Translations under genes and position numbers: made by a program
In this document: positions 8,475 to 17,008 of the stretch, piece after piece
Position numbering within the stretch: the first letter of the stretch is position 1
How the letters are laid out: each line of letters begins with the position of its first letter
Assembly (NCBI GenBank): GCA_016191845.1
Contig: JACPVF010000007.1
Span: forward strand, 806,001 to 870,000
Length of the DNA stretch: 64,000 bases
Source: Chloroflexota bacterium
GTDB taxonomy: Bacteria; Chloroflexota; Anaerolineae; Anaerolineales; Villigracilaceae
Reading direction: 5' to 3'
Notes under the pieces: model-generated
Seen by the model: only the letters and a program-made list of their open reading frames with translations
What the model was told of the DNA's origin: nothing
Database searches by the model: none

Positions 8475-9574
8475 ACCGTTTCCCCGGCCGCCTGGCCCTG
8501 CAACAACGCGTCCTGCCGAGTTACCGCGTTCCGTTCTTCGACCTGCTGGCCGAAGCCTGTGACGGTGGCTTGACTCTGTTTGCAGGCCAGCCGCGCCCCG
8601 TGGAAAGTATTGTCAGCGGAGAGCCGCGCGTCGCACAGCTTACGTCCGCGCAAAACATCCATCTCTTCTCTGGCCCGTTCTATCTTTGTCATCAGCGTGG
8701 ATTCATCGATTGGCTGGAGAAGACCAATCCAGCCGCGCTGATCGTGGAGGCCAACCCGCGCTATCTCGCCACGTCCGCTGCTGTGAAGTGGATGCGCCGC
8801 CGCGGACGGCCCATCCTCGGTTGGGGACTCGGCTCTCCGTCTCTTTCTGGACCGTTGAGCGGATTCCGCCAAACGCGCCGACTCGCCTTCCTGCGCCAGT
8901 TTGACGGGCTGCTGGCCTACAGTCAGCGCGGCGCGGATGAATACGCCGCCCTTGGCTTCCCGCGCGAGAAAATCTTTGTCGCCCATAACTCCGTCTCCCC
9001 GCGACCAACGCAACTTCCTTCACGGTCCACCGTCCACCGTCCACCGTCTTTACTTTTTGTCGGCCGCTTGCAATCTCGAAAACGTGTTGACCTGTTACTC
9101 CGCGCCTGCGCCCAACTTGACCCGCAACCGCACCTCGTCATCGTCGGCGATGGACCGGAACGTGCCGCGCTCGAAACATTGGCACGCGAGGTATATCCGT
9201 CTGCACAGTTTGTCGGAGCCAAACATGGGGACGAGTTGAAACCTTATTTCGCGGAGACCGACCTGTTCATCCTGCCAGGCACGGGCGGTCTGGCCGTCCA
9301 GGAGGCGATGAGTCACGGGTTGCCCGTCATCGTGGCTCAGGGCGACGGCACGCAGGACGACCTGGTCCGCGCGGGCAATGGCTGGCAGATTCCGCCCGAC
9401 GATTTCGGCGTGCTGCTGACCACGCTGCGCGATGCACTCTCTGACCCTGCCCGTCTGCGCGCGATGGGTGCGGAGTCCTACCGCATCGTCAGCGAAGAGA
9501 TCAATTTAGAGAAGATGGTGGAAGTGTTCGTGCGGGCGCTCAACGAAGTAGCGCCTCGTTCTGAATCAACGTAG
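8471..9574 (+). CDS. Glycosyltransferase family 4 protein with internal 7-bp tandem repeat
   Basis: A 367-residue GT-B glycosyltransferase. The N-terminal acceptor domain (residues 1-170) precedes a C-terminal Rossmann domain beginning LLFVGRLQSRKRVDLLLRA and carrying the donor-site region GTGGLAVQEAMSHGLPVIV. The interdomain linker, about residues 185-193 (STVHRPP), is encoded by a tandem array of the heptamer GTCCACC, so a change in copy number would shift the frame. It is the last gene of the operon; its 3' end overlaps the convergent membrane-protein gene by 35 bases. Sugar and acceptor are unknown. Confidence 0.9.
   Translation: MNRFPGRLALQQRVLPSYRVPFFDLLAEACDGGLTLFAGQPRPVESIVSGEPRVAQLTSAQNIHLFSGPFYLCHQRGFIDWLEKTNPAALIVEANPRYLATSAAVKWMRRRGRPILGWGLGSPSLSGPLSGFRQTRRLAFLRQFDGLLAYSQRGADEYAALGFPREKIFVAHNSVSPRPTQLPSRSTVHRPPSLLFVGRLQSRKRVDLLLRACAQLDPQPHLVIVGDGPERAALETLAREVYPSAQFVGAKHGDELKPYFAETDLFILPGTGGLAVQEAMSHGLPVIVAQGDGTQDDLVRAGNGWQIPPDDFGVLLTTLRDALSDPARLRAMGAESYRIVSEEINLEKMVEVFVRALNEVAPRSEST
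9025..9048 (+). repeat. Heptanucleotide tandem repeat GTCCACC x3.4 inside a glycosyltransferase
   Basis: Three full copies of GTCCACC plus three further bases lie in the linker between the two domains of the glycosyltransferase. Seven is not a multiple of three, so slippage by one unit would change the frame. Confidence 0.9.
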
Positions 9575-10247
9575 CGGGAATTTGTGCCAGAAATTCTTCA
9601 GGGTCATCGGGGGTGAGCAATACCTGCCCCAGTTTATTTGAGAAACCATCCATGAGTTTGGCCGTTAGCAGGATGCCCTCCTTCTGTCCGCGCATGGGGC
9701 TGAGCACAGACGTGTGGGTGGGCAGCTTGTCGCCCGCATGGACGCGCATCACGTAGTTGATCTCGGTGTAGCGGAAGAACAACCGATAGTCCACGTGGCC
9801 CGGGATGTAGCGCACACCGATCCCGCGTGGGGTGACCAGGTACACGGCCGTCGCGCCGAAGATCAACGCGTCGCGATACAGGAGCATCAACCCCGAGCTC
9901 ATCAGGAACCACTGTGGGCCTGTCATGTTCAAGCGGCCGTTGAGTAGGAACGCCAGCACAAGACTGCCCGCCAGCACCAGCGCCACATTGCGGACCTGGA
10001 GGCTGACTGGCATGCGCGGCTGGACGCGATAGGCCGTGCCCTCCTTTTGAAACTCACGCTGGATCTTTGCCTCCCAGAAGCGCTGTTGCAAAACCATGAA
10101 GACCAGCCCCAGCGCGACGAGGAGCACCAACGTCCCCGCCACCAGCGGCGCCCAGGTCACGAAGATGACCGCGAAGAACCACGCATAGGGAATCTTCTTC
10201 AGGAATAGATAGGGAGTGTCGAGGACAAAGTTTTCAAAGAAGCGCAT
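9540..10247 (-). CDS. Membrane protein with PH-like C-terminal part, unknown
   Basis: A 235-residue protein not recognised as a named family. Two N-terminal hydrophobic segments (WFFAVIFVTWAPLVAGTLVLLVALGLVF) are followed by a cytoplasmic loop, two more hydrophobic stretches around residues 95-150, then a beta-rich C-terminal region beginning AVYLVTPRGIGVRYIPG and FRYTEINYVMRV. That layout resembles bacterial PH-like (YdbS/bPH) membrane proteins. ATG 10247 is preferred because the eight preceding residues are not conserved-looking. It follows the GT87-like gene on the same strand and may share its transcript. Confidence 0.65.
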   Translation of the reverse strand: MRFFENFVLDTPYLFLKKIPYAWFFAVIFVTWAPLVAGTLVLLVALGLVFMVLQQRFWEAKIQREFQKEGTAYRVQPRMPVSLQVRNVALVLAGSLVLAFLLNGRLNMTGPQWFLMSSGLMLLYRDALIFGATAVYLVTPRGIGVRYIPGHVDYRLFFRYTEINYVMRVHAGDKLPTHTSVLSPMRGQKEGILLTAKLMDGFSNKLGQVLLTPDDPEEFLAQIPATLIQNEALLR

Positions 10248-10298
10248 AAGACCTCGGCTTCCCCTTCCCATCAGGAAAGGGGGCTGGAAATGGGTCGG

Positions 10299-11699
10299 TT
10301 ACGCAGGCAGTGCGGGCAACTCGTTCAGCCACTGGTTGGCGCGGCGGAACCAATCCGATTCGCCTGTAGAGCGGATCGTGGCACGCCAAAGCATCCACAA
10401 CAACAGCAGGGGCGTGAGCATGCGCACGTACGACCACGGGAAGAAGTCGAAGGTGGGGATCAGGAACTGGATAAAGTAGAAGATTCCGAACCAGGTCCAC
10501 TCGGCAGGCGTGGACAGGACCTTCATCAGCACGAAGGCGGCCAATGCCAAAAACACGCCGTGATGCTCCCAGACCAGCGGCGAGTACATATTCATCAGCA
10601 CCAGCAGAGGCGGAATGGCGTTCAGCAGGTTGGCACGCTCGCCCTGGTGGAAGGTGCGCTTTCGCACGCTTTGGAACAGCACAGCCAGAGTCCCCATCCC
10701 GAGCAGGACCTTGGAAATGTAGATCGGGATGCGCGCAAAGCTGTAGTCCAGTTTCAGCAATTGCACGATGGCCCAGAAGAACGAGTCGAATGAGGTCTCG
10801 CGGAAGTTCATGCCATGCGGGATATTAAGCAAGCCCAGGTTGTAGAGATAACTCTGATAAGGCTGCCAGCCGTCGGCCATGAGTGTCACACCGAAGATGA
10901 AGAATCCGAAGAAGGTCAGCCAGGCCAGCCAGCGCCAGTCGCGTTCGAGCAGGAAGGGCAGGACCAGTACCAGCGGCGAGGCCTTGAGATGTACCGCCAG
11001 CGCCAGCGCCAGTGCAGAGAGCATCTTCGAGCGCGGATGCAGCAGGATGCTGAGGAAGATCAAATTCAACACGTGCAGGTTGACCTGCATGTAATACATC
11101 GTGCGGATCATGGCCACGTTCGCCACCATGAAGACGGTCACGGCCAGCGCGGCCATGCGCGGAGAATATCCGTATTGTTCGAGGACGCGCTGCAGCAGGA
11201 AGTAGAACGCCATCAGACCAAGCAGGTTGACCGCCCACATCACATACAGGAAGGCATCCTCGCCAAACGGTACCAGCGGCTTGAGGATCATCGCGAAAAA
11301 GGGCGGATAAATGTACAGGCGGTCGAACGGTTCGCCGTTGGCCAGGTTGTTCGCGCCGAGGATGTAGGAGGTCAGGTCGCCGTATTGCAGGCGTTCGCGC
11401 ATCAGGTTCAGGAACAGGATCGAAACGATGAAGAATCCCGCCCAGGTCAACAGGTTGCCTGCGTGGATGCGCTTCGTCCACAACAAGGCCAGCGCCAGAC
11501 CGCCCAGCAGCCAGGTCATCAACACCGAGAGGAAGGTCAGCCAGAACTTGGAGAATGGCCCCGTGGTCATGATGACATCGAAGCCTTGCGGCCCCTTCCA
11601 GCGATAAACGGCGAACAGGCTGGCGGCTACCAGCATTGAGAGGACGATCCAGGCCGCCAGGGCGATTCCCACTGCGCGTTGCTTGCCTTGTTGTTCCAT
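10299..11699 (-). CDS. Polytopic glycosyltransferase, GT87/DUF2029-like
   Basis: A 466-residue integral membrane protein with about eleven hydrophobic segments. Features matching the GT87 (DUF2029) polyprenyl-phosphate-mannose alpha-mannosyltransferase family are an early extracytoplasmic acidic loop, the IYPPFFAMILKPL segment, and the MQVNLHVLNLIFLS stretch followed by HLKASPLVLVLPFLL. GT87 enzymes use lipid-linked sugars at the outer face. The start at 11699 (MEQQGKQ) is chosen over an upstream one because it lies just after the stop of the DUF5655 gene. Function is inferred from family resemblance. Confidence 0.78.
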   Translation of the reverse strand: MEQQGKQRAVGIALAAWIVLSMLVAASLFAVYRWKGPQGFDVIMTTGPFSKFWLTFLSVLMTWLLGGLALALLWTKRIHAGNLLTWAGFFIVSILFLNLMRERLQYGDLTSYILGANNLANGEPFDRLYIYPPFFAMILKPLVPFGEDAFLYVMWAVNLLGLMAFYFLLQRVLEQYGYSPRMAALAVTVFMVANVAMIRTMYYMQVNLHVLNLIFLSILLHPRSKMLSALALALAVHLKASPLVLVLPFLLERDWRWLAWLTFFGFFIFGVTLMADGWQPYQSYLYNLGLLNIPHGMNFRETSFDSFFWAIVQLLKLDYSFARIPIYISKVLLGMGTLAVLFQSVRKRTFHQGERANLLNAIPPLLVLMNMYSPLVWEHHGVFLALAAFVLMKVLSTPAEWTWFGIFYFIQFLIPTFDFFPWSYVRMLTPLLLLWMLWRATIRSTGESDWFRRANQWLNELPALPA

Positions 11700-11706
11700 G
11701 CTTCGT

Positions 11707-12150
11707 TTACTTCTCCTCGAGGCCCGCGCGGTACGCATCTTTCACCAGCGCGGCCAGTTCGTTATCCAATTGATTTTTATCGGTCAGGCGGAACGTATAG
11801 ACGAACTCACGTTCGGTTTCGCGTTTCACCGGCGTGAAGAGCGGATGCTTCGCCGCGTGCTTCAGCCACAGGCTGCAATCGATCCAGCCCCGGCGGACCA
11901 TCGCGCTGGCAAAGCGCGACCGCGCCTGAAAGCTGATGCGCGTCTTTTGCGGCACCACAGTGATGGGCCCCCCGTTCCGTTCCACGAAGGCCAGCCAGGC
12001 CTCGTACAAGGCGCGGATCTGGGCGGGCTTGCCCGTGAAATGTTCGTCCAGTTCGCGCTCGGTGCAGGCATGCCAGACGTTGGGTGTGAGGAAACGTCGG
12101 CGGCAGCGCGGACAGATCCATAGCGGGGTCGTTTTTTCAGCAACGGTCAT
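11707..12150 (-). CDS. DUF5655-domain protein with N-terminal Cys cluster
   Basis: A 147-residue soluble protein. The N-terminus has a possible zinc-binding CPRC pair followed by WHAC near residues 18-29. The remainder matches the DUF5655 domain: HFTGKPAQIRALYEAW, then ITVVPQKTRISFQARSRFA and the C-terminal NELAALVKDAYRAG. The function of DUF5655 is unknown; it often occurs in proteins with DUF1801 or nuclease domains. It lies seven bases before the GT87-like gene on the same strand. Confidence 0.82.
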   Translation of the reverse strand: MTVAEKTTPLWICPRCRRRFLTPNVWHACTERELDEHFTGKPAQIRALYEAWLAFVERNGGPITVVPQKTRISFQARSRFASAMVRRGWIDCSLWLKHAAKHPLFTPVKRETEREFVYTFRLTDKNQLDNELAALVKDAYRAGLEEK

Positions 12151-12227
12151 ATCTCATCCGATTCCGACCCCGCCCGCACTGGACCGTGAGCCTGGTCCCG
12201 CGCACAAGCGGAATCTCGTCTGCGGGA

Positions 12228-13394
12228 TTAGCGTGCCACGTTCACCAGTTCGGCCTGGATGAAGCCCTTCTTGCCTGTGGCATAACGGACGTTGAGCCAC
12301 TGTCCCTTCACGCCCACTTTGGCGCGGGCGGTGTCGACTGCCTCGACGCAGGCCAGGGTCGCGCCCTTGGCCTGGGTGGACAAGACCTTTCCGCTGGTGG
12401 AGGCGCGGTCGTAGACCTTGACGCTGGCCTTGGTCACCACTTTGAGGCGGGACGAGTCCGTCGCAGGGGCGGGAGCCGGCTCGGGCTGCGGTGCCGGCGG
12501 GGTGACGGGGGCAGGCTGAGGTTCAGGTTGAGGCTGCGGGGTCGGGGCGGGAGCGGGCGTGATGGCCACTTTTTCCAGGTACCAGGCGGCGGCGAAGCCT
12601 TCCTTCCCGCTGGACGTGCGCACACGCAGCCACTGGTTGACCGCGCCGACGCGGCTGTCGCCGTCCGAGTCGAGCAGGGACAGCAACGAGCTTGCGGGTG
12701 CTACTTCGACCACGTTGGCCATGCTGGAGGTATCGATGCTGGCGCGGACGTTCAGGCCCCAGGTCACTTCGGCCTTGACGCGCGCCTGCGGTCCCGTGGC
12801 GGTGGGAGCGGGCGGCGTGGTGACATCTCCGCCCGGGGTGACGACGCTTCCGTCGGCGGCGGTATTCTCGTACAAAATGACATGCATGATCGCGCGCTGC
12901 AGGGTCTTGCCCTGGCTGTAGCGCGGCATGAGATAGGTTTCCTTGCTGACGTCGGTCTGGTAGGGCCAGGGGTCGAGCATCAGATAGTCGTTTCCCTTGC
13001 GCGCGTAGAGCAGCACCCAGTGGGTCTGCAAGCCCGCAGCGGGACTGTTATCGACCATGACGATGGCGGGCTGACCTGCTGCCAGCGCCGCATCGATCTG
13101 GGCCAGGGGCGTGTCGCTGTTGGAGCAGGGGATGAACGACTTGAGCGTCACCTGCGGGTGGATCTGTGCCACCGCGCTCCAGCGGATGCCCGCACCGTCG
13201 AAGCCGTTCACGCTCTTGAGCTTCTGGTTGAGGCTTTGGGGAGTCTCAGCGTACCCGTGACCGCTGAGCAGCATGGCCACGCTGGTCAGCGCACAGCCGA
13301 CATAGCCGATGGTGTCGCCTGGGTCGCCAAAGCCGAGGATGTCAGTTTTCCACTTCGGGTCCTGCTGAGAGTAGTACACAAGCTGGAAGGACAT
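12228..13394 (-). CDS. C39-like peptidase domain protein with two SH3b domains
   Basis: A 388-residue protein likely to cleave or bind cell-wall peptides. Residues 1-165 resemble the peptidase C39-like papain fold: QQDPKWK near the start, a candidate nucleophile Cys in YVGCALTSVAM, a candidate His in HWVLLYA and Asp in LMLDPWP. Two bacterial SH3-like domains follow (about 185-260 and 315-388), separated by a linker of proline-alanine repeats (PAPTPQPQPEPQPAP). No signal peptide is visible at either possible start, which is odd for a wall-acting enzyme and may mean export by another route or release by lysis. It is preceded by TATAAT on the minus strand about 40 bases upstream. Confidence 0.8.
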   Translation of the reverse strand: MSFQLVYYSQQDPKWKTDILGFGDPGDTIGYVGCALTSVAMLLSGHGYAETPQSLNQKLKSVNGFDGAGIRWSAVAQIHPQVTLKSFIPCSNSDTPLAQIDAALAAGQPAIVMVDNSPAAGLQTHWVLLYARKGNDYLMLDPWPYQTDVSKETYLMPRYSQGKTLQRAIMHVILYENTAADGSVVTPGGDVTTPPAPTATGPQARVKAEVTWGLNVRASIDTSSMANVVEVAPASSLLSLLDSDGDSRVGAVNQWLRVRTSSGKEGFAAAWYLEKVAITPAPAPTPQPQPEPQPAPVTPPAPQPEPAPAPATDSSRLKVVTKASVKVYDRASTSGKVLSTQAKGATLACVEAVDTARAKVGVKGQWLNVRYATGKKGFIQAELVNVAR

Positions 13395-13558
13395 GGGTGC
13401 CTCGCTAAAGTTGACAGGGAAATGACGATGGCTCAATTATAAAGAAGAATCCGCCCCAACGTGCGGGCAGTTGGGACGGATGGACGTGAGCAATGGCAGA
13501 CTCAATTCGTGTCATTTTGAACGAGCTGATGACTGTATCGCTGGCAAGATATTGCCTT

Positions 13559-14192
13559 TCATGGACATTGATCTCCGGGCTGGATTTGTATCACGTATTT
13601 TTGGAAAAGGCCAAAGATGTCAACCGATGCCAGGGGAGTTTCATAATATGTCAACTTCAAACAATCACCTTCAGAAAATGGAGAAGGATCATCTTTTGAT
13701 ATTTGTGTACTGAAATATTCTTTTTCTTCTTTGAAGAAAAGCTCTATGCCTCCATTTCGTTCGTGATTTAAAAACCATATTTTCCTTTGAACTGTTTGCG
13801 GCTCCTGCAATGCCGCCGAAACAACAATGGAACCAGTCCATAGAGTATAGGTCAATGTAAAGAGAACCAACCATACGATCAAATTCTGAAGGACAGGATT
13901 GATTTTTTTGTTGTGGGTTTAAATTATTTACTGCGAAGCCCAGTTTTGTGTTGGCAAATACTCCTGTCACTATGATTGCCAGGTTGAACCAGATTCCACA
14001 CAAAACAGGGTCTCGAAGAAATACTCCTAGAAGCAAGAGACCAGTAACCACAAGAAATGCGCGGCGGGCGATCTTTGCATCGAAAAGTAGGATGCAAATC
14101 CCGAGTTCCAACACCAACACGGCAGCATATCTCGCGATGACCATCCATCCGATGGCTTCCAGAAAGCTCCTGCTGATTAGAAAGTCTTCCAT
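13559..14192 (-). pseudogene. AT-rich small membrane protein gene with a frameshift in an A7 run
   Basis: Two overlapping reading frames on the minus strand look like one protein of about 210 residues. The first frame (from 14192) gives two or three hydrophobic segments (WMVIARYAAVLVLELGICILLF, in part) up to NLNPQQK, then becomes hydrophilic. The second frame (ending 13559) continues with a good membrane segment (NLIVWLVLFTLTYTLW) and a soluble tail. Removing one A from the run of seven (13903-13909) joins them as NPQQKKINPVLQNLIVW. It may be a real inactivating mutation, a sequencing error or programmed slippage. The region is clearly more AT-rich than its neighbours. No function recognised. 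Confidence 0.65.
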
Positions 14193-14222
14193 TTTTCCTC
14201 CTTTTTTAATTTCTCACTTTAA

Positions 14223-14999
14223 TTACTGCGCCGTATTCCCGCCGTCCACCAACAGCAAATGACCTGTCACAAAAGACGAATCATCCGAGGCCAGGAAGAG
14301 CACGGCGCGGGCGATCTCTTCGGGGCGGCCAAAGCGTCCCATCGGCAGGTAGGCGCTGGCTTCCTGGATGGCCTCGTCCACCGAGACAGGGTCCGAGCCT
14401 TCGAAGTAGCCTTTCTCGATCCAACGGTCCACGAAGGTGTCGCCTGGACAGACGGCGTTGACGCGGATGTTGTCGCGCGCGAAATCCAACGCCATCGACT
14501 TGGTCATCAGTCCCACCGCGCCCTTGCTGGCGATGTAGGGGAAGGCGTCCTTGCCCGCCACCACCGACCAGTCCGAGCCGTTGTTGACGATCACGCCGCC
14601 GCCCTGTCGCTTCATGTGCGGCAGCACCAACTTGCACATGCGCCAGACCGCGGTCACGTTTAGCGCCAGCGTGACGTTCCAGACCTGTTCCTCGGTGGTT
14701 TCCGCCGTGCCCTTGGTGACGATGCCCGCATTGTTGAACAGGATGTCGATGCGACCGAACTCTGCTAGCGCGGAGTCGACCGCCCGTTGGCAATCCTCGG
14801 CCCGAGTGTGGTCCGCTTCGACGAAAATACAGCGCACGCCCCGCTGCCTGCATTCCGCTTCGACGGCTTGACCCAACTCGGCGCGGCGGCCCGTCAAAAC
14901 GAGATCCGCTCCCTCGTCCGCAAAGAGCAGGGCGGTGGCCTTGCCGATGCCCGAGGTGGCACCCGTGATCAGCGCGACTTTGCCCTGTAGTTTTTTCAT
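14223..14999 (-). CDS. SDR family NAD(P)-dependent oxidoreductase
   Basis: A classical short-chain dehydrogenase of 258 residues. It has the cofactor motif TGATSGIGKA near residue 12, the NNAG motif (residues about 85-90), catalytic Ser in NNGSDWS thirteen residues before Tyr in YIASK, and the C-terminal LASDDSSFVTGHLLLVDGG typical of FabG-like enzymes. The start at 14999 puts the Rossmann motif at its usual distance; the longer frame adds about 30 unlikely residues. The substrate is unknown. It lies eight bases after the next upstream gene on the same strand. Confidence 0.93.
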   Translation of the reverse strand: MKKLQGKVALITGATSGIGKATALLFADEGADLVLTGRRAELGQAVEAECRQRGVRCIFVEADHTRAEDCQRAVDSALAEFGRIDILFNNAGIVTKGTAETTEEQVWNVTLALNVTAVWRMCKLVLPHMKRQGGGVIVNNGSDWSVVAGKDAFPYIASKGAVGLMTKSMALDFARDNIRVNAVCPGDTFVDRWIEKGYFEGSDPVSVDEAIQEASAYLPMGRFGRPEEIARAVLFLASDDSSFVTGHLLLVDGGNTAQ

Positions 15000-15006
15000 C
15001 CTCGCC

Positions 15007-15450
15007 TCAGGGCAGGCGGATACCGAACGCGCTAACCGCGTACGTGGCGCTGACCAGCAGTCCGCTAAACACGATGTACCACACCACCCAGGCTCCAAAG
15101 CCGAGGCCGATGGCGGTCAATCCGCTCTCGGGCAGGGCCGCCTTCCCTGTGGATTCGAAGCGCTTCAAGATGGCGCGGTTGATGAGGTAGAAACAGCCCG
15201 CCGAGATTAGGTTCAGGATGACCAGGTACCAGCCCAGCAGCGGAAGATACAATCCCACTCCAACCAGGGCCAGGGTGACGAGAATCCACAACCCGATCAG
15301 GATACCGTACCCGCGCCGATCTCCGATGCGCTTAAGGTTGGCGAGCGAGAGGACAAAGCCCAGGGGAATCCCGCCGAAGAGGGCCAACAGGCCGACGGTG
15401 CGCGGCATGAACAGGGGCAGGGGTTTTTCAGGGGTGGTGGGAAGAGTCAT
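15007..15450 (-). CDS. Four-TM membrane protein of unknown function
   Basis: A 147-residue protein with four hydrophobic segments (about 18-38, 50-70, 73-92 and 115-142) and short polar loops (LKRIGDRRG and NRAILKRFESTG). No conserved catalytic motif is seen and the family is not recognised. It is placed between the EamA-type transporter and the SDR gene on the same strand with short gaps, so it is probably co-transcribed with the SDR. Confidence 0.72.
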   Translation of the reverse strand: MTLPTTPEKPLPLFMPRTVGLLALFGGIPLGFVLSLANLKRIGDRRGYGILIGLWILVTLALVGVGLYLPLLGWYLVILNLISAGCFYLINRAILKRFESTGKAALPESGLTAIGLGFGAWVVWYIVFSGLLVSATYAVSAFGIRLP

Positions 15451-15513
15451 GAGAAAATCCTTTCACAGAAAATGTCAATGTTTCGATTCTACCCTCCTTC
15501 GCGGCAGGCTCGG

Positions 15514-16350
15514 TTACAGGGTCAACAGGGTGATGGCCACAAAGGCCAGCAGGATGCCGAAGGTTTGCGAGCGCGAGATGTGTTCCTTTAGCAGCAGCCA
15601 GGCCAGCAGCACGGTCAGCGCAGGGTAGAGCGCCCCGAGCACGGCGGCCACATCCAGCCGACCCGTCTGTGAGGCGAGCACGTAAAAGACGTTCCCGCCC
15701 ACATCGAGGACGCCCGCCAGCAGGGCCAACCGCCAGGACTCGCGCCTGGGCAGGATCGGACCGCGGAGCACCAACCCGTAGCCAAGCATCACCAATGTCC
15801 CTGCCAGACGCGCATTCACCAACGGCCAGAAATAGGCCTCCTTGGTGGCCTGATGGATCAGGACAAAGTAGGAGCCGAAGAAAATGCCCGAGAGCAGGGG
15901 TAGGCGCAGGTCCCGCAATGAGACACGCAGGTCTGTTGCCGAGCCATCGCGGGAGATGATCCACACTGCGGCCAGAGCCAGGACGAATCCGCCGCCCGTG
16001 AGCAGGTCGGGCGGGCCCTCGGTCAACGCGCCGAAGATGACGGGCACGACCGCCGCCAGCAGCGCCGAGACGGGTGCAGCAATGGTCATGCGTCCTTCGG
16101 CAAAGGCGCGATAGAGGATGAGCATGCCGAAGGTGCCGACCGTGCTGGCCAGCGCGCTCCAAACCCAGGCGGAAAACGGCGGGATGGGATCACGGGCGAG
16201 CAGGGCCAGGATCGCCAGCGGGATCAGCCCTGCCAACTCGGACAGGAATAGCACCTGGTAGGCGCTGGACTTTCGGCTGGCCAGCCCACCCGAAAAATCC
16301 GCCGCGCCCCAGCCCAGGGCTGAGATGAGGCCATAAATGATGGAAAGCAT
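15514..16350 (-). CDS. EamA/DMT superfamily transporter
   Basis: A 278-residue integral membrane protein with ten predicted hydrophobic segments arranged as two EamA repeats of about 135 residues each (AALGWGAADFSGGLASRKS in part near the start, and LPLLSGIFFGSYFVLIH for the second). The short polar C-terminus and the KEHISRSQTFGILLAFVAI segment are typical of drug/metabolite transporters. The substrate cannot be predicted. It follows the methyltransferase gene by about 30 bases on the same strand. Confidence 0.88.
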   Translation of the reverse strand: MLSIIYGLISALGWGAADFSGGLASRKSSAYQVLFLSELAGLIPLAILALLARDPIPPFSAWVWSALASTVGTFGMLILYRAFAEGRMTIAAPVSALLAAVVPVIFGALTEGPPDLLTGGGFVLALAAVWIISRDGSATDLRVSLRDLRLPLLSGIFFGSYFVLIHQATKEAYFWPLVNARLAGTLVMLGYGLVLRGPILPRRESWRLALLAGVLDVGGNVFYVLASQTGRLDVAAVLGALYPALTVLLAWLLLKEHISRSQTFGILLAFVAITLLTL

Positions 16351-16379
16351 GAAATTCCTCGAAAGGGGATGGTTCGACG

Positions 16380-17006
16380 TTACTTCCTTAGGGCTTGCAG
16401 GACAATCACGCGCTCATCGATTACTTTTAATTCCATGACGTCGAAGCCTGGAAAAATGGCCCGAAATTCATCTGATGTGAAAAGATGATGTGGAAGCCCT
16501 TTCTCCATGCCATCGGTGGGGACGAATGTGTTCGGCTCGATCTCATCATGTTTTGACGAGTCCTCCATGATGGCTTTTCGGGCTGGGACACTGATCAAGA
16601 TCATCCCATTCGGGCGGACAATCCGTTCGATTTCCCGCGCGGTCTCCGCTACAGTGGCGAACAGGGCGTGATGGATGACCTGTGTGGAAAGCACTGCATC
16701 GAAGACGCGGTCTGCAAATGGCAGGGGGCGGCGCATGTCGGCCAGAACCAGGGCTGCATCGAGGCGATCCTCTTTCAGCCATTGGCGCGTCATCTTCAAA
16801 GCGGTGGGAGCGTTGTCCATGCCAGTGACATGCAAGCCTTGTCTTGCCATGTGAATTGTATGACGTCCTCCGCCGCAGCCAAGGTTGAGGACGGAGGAGA
16901 GATGCTGATCCAGAAGTTGGTTCGTAAATTGGACGACCCGTGGGTGCGGCTCGAGGTGGAAATGGGGATCGTTTTGAAAAATCATCTCCCATTGCGTGGG
17001 ATTCAT
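16380..17006 (-). CDS. Class I SAM-dependent methyltransferase
   Basis: A 208-residue soluble protein of the methyltransferase-11/25 type. Motif I is VLNLGCGGGRHTIHMA near residue 39, followed by the acidic motif II residue in GMDNAP, DMRRPLPFAD at motif III and DAVLSTQVIHHAL at motif IV. The target is unknown. Its start is two bases after the stop of the CitE-like lyase, implying co-transcription with the acyl-CoA operon, though a metabolic link is not obvious. Confidence 0.9.
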   Translation of the reverse strand: MNPTQWEMIFQNDPHFHLEPHPRVVQFTNQLLDQHLSSVLNLGCGGGRHTIHMARQGLHVTGMDNAPTALKMTRQWLKEDRLDAALVLADMRRPLPFADRVFDAVLSTQVIHHALFATVAETAREIERIVRPNGMILISVPARKAIMEDSSKHDEIEPNTFVPTDGMEKGLPHHLFTSDEFRAIFPGFDVMELKVIDERVIVLQALRK

Positions 17007-17008
17007 GA

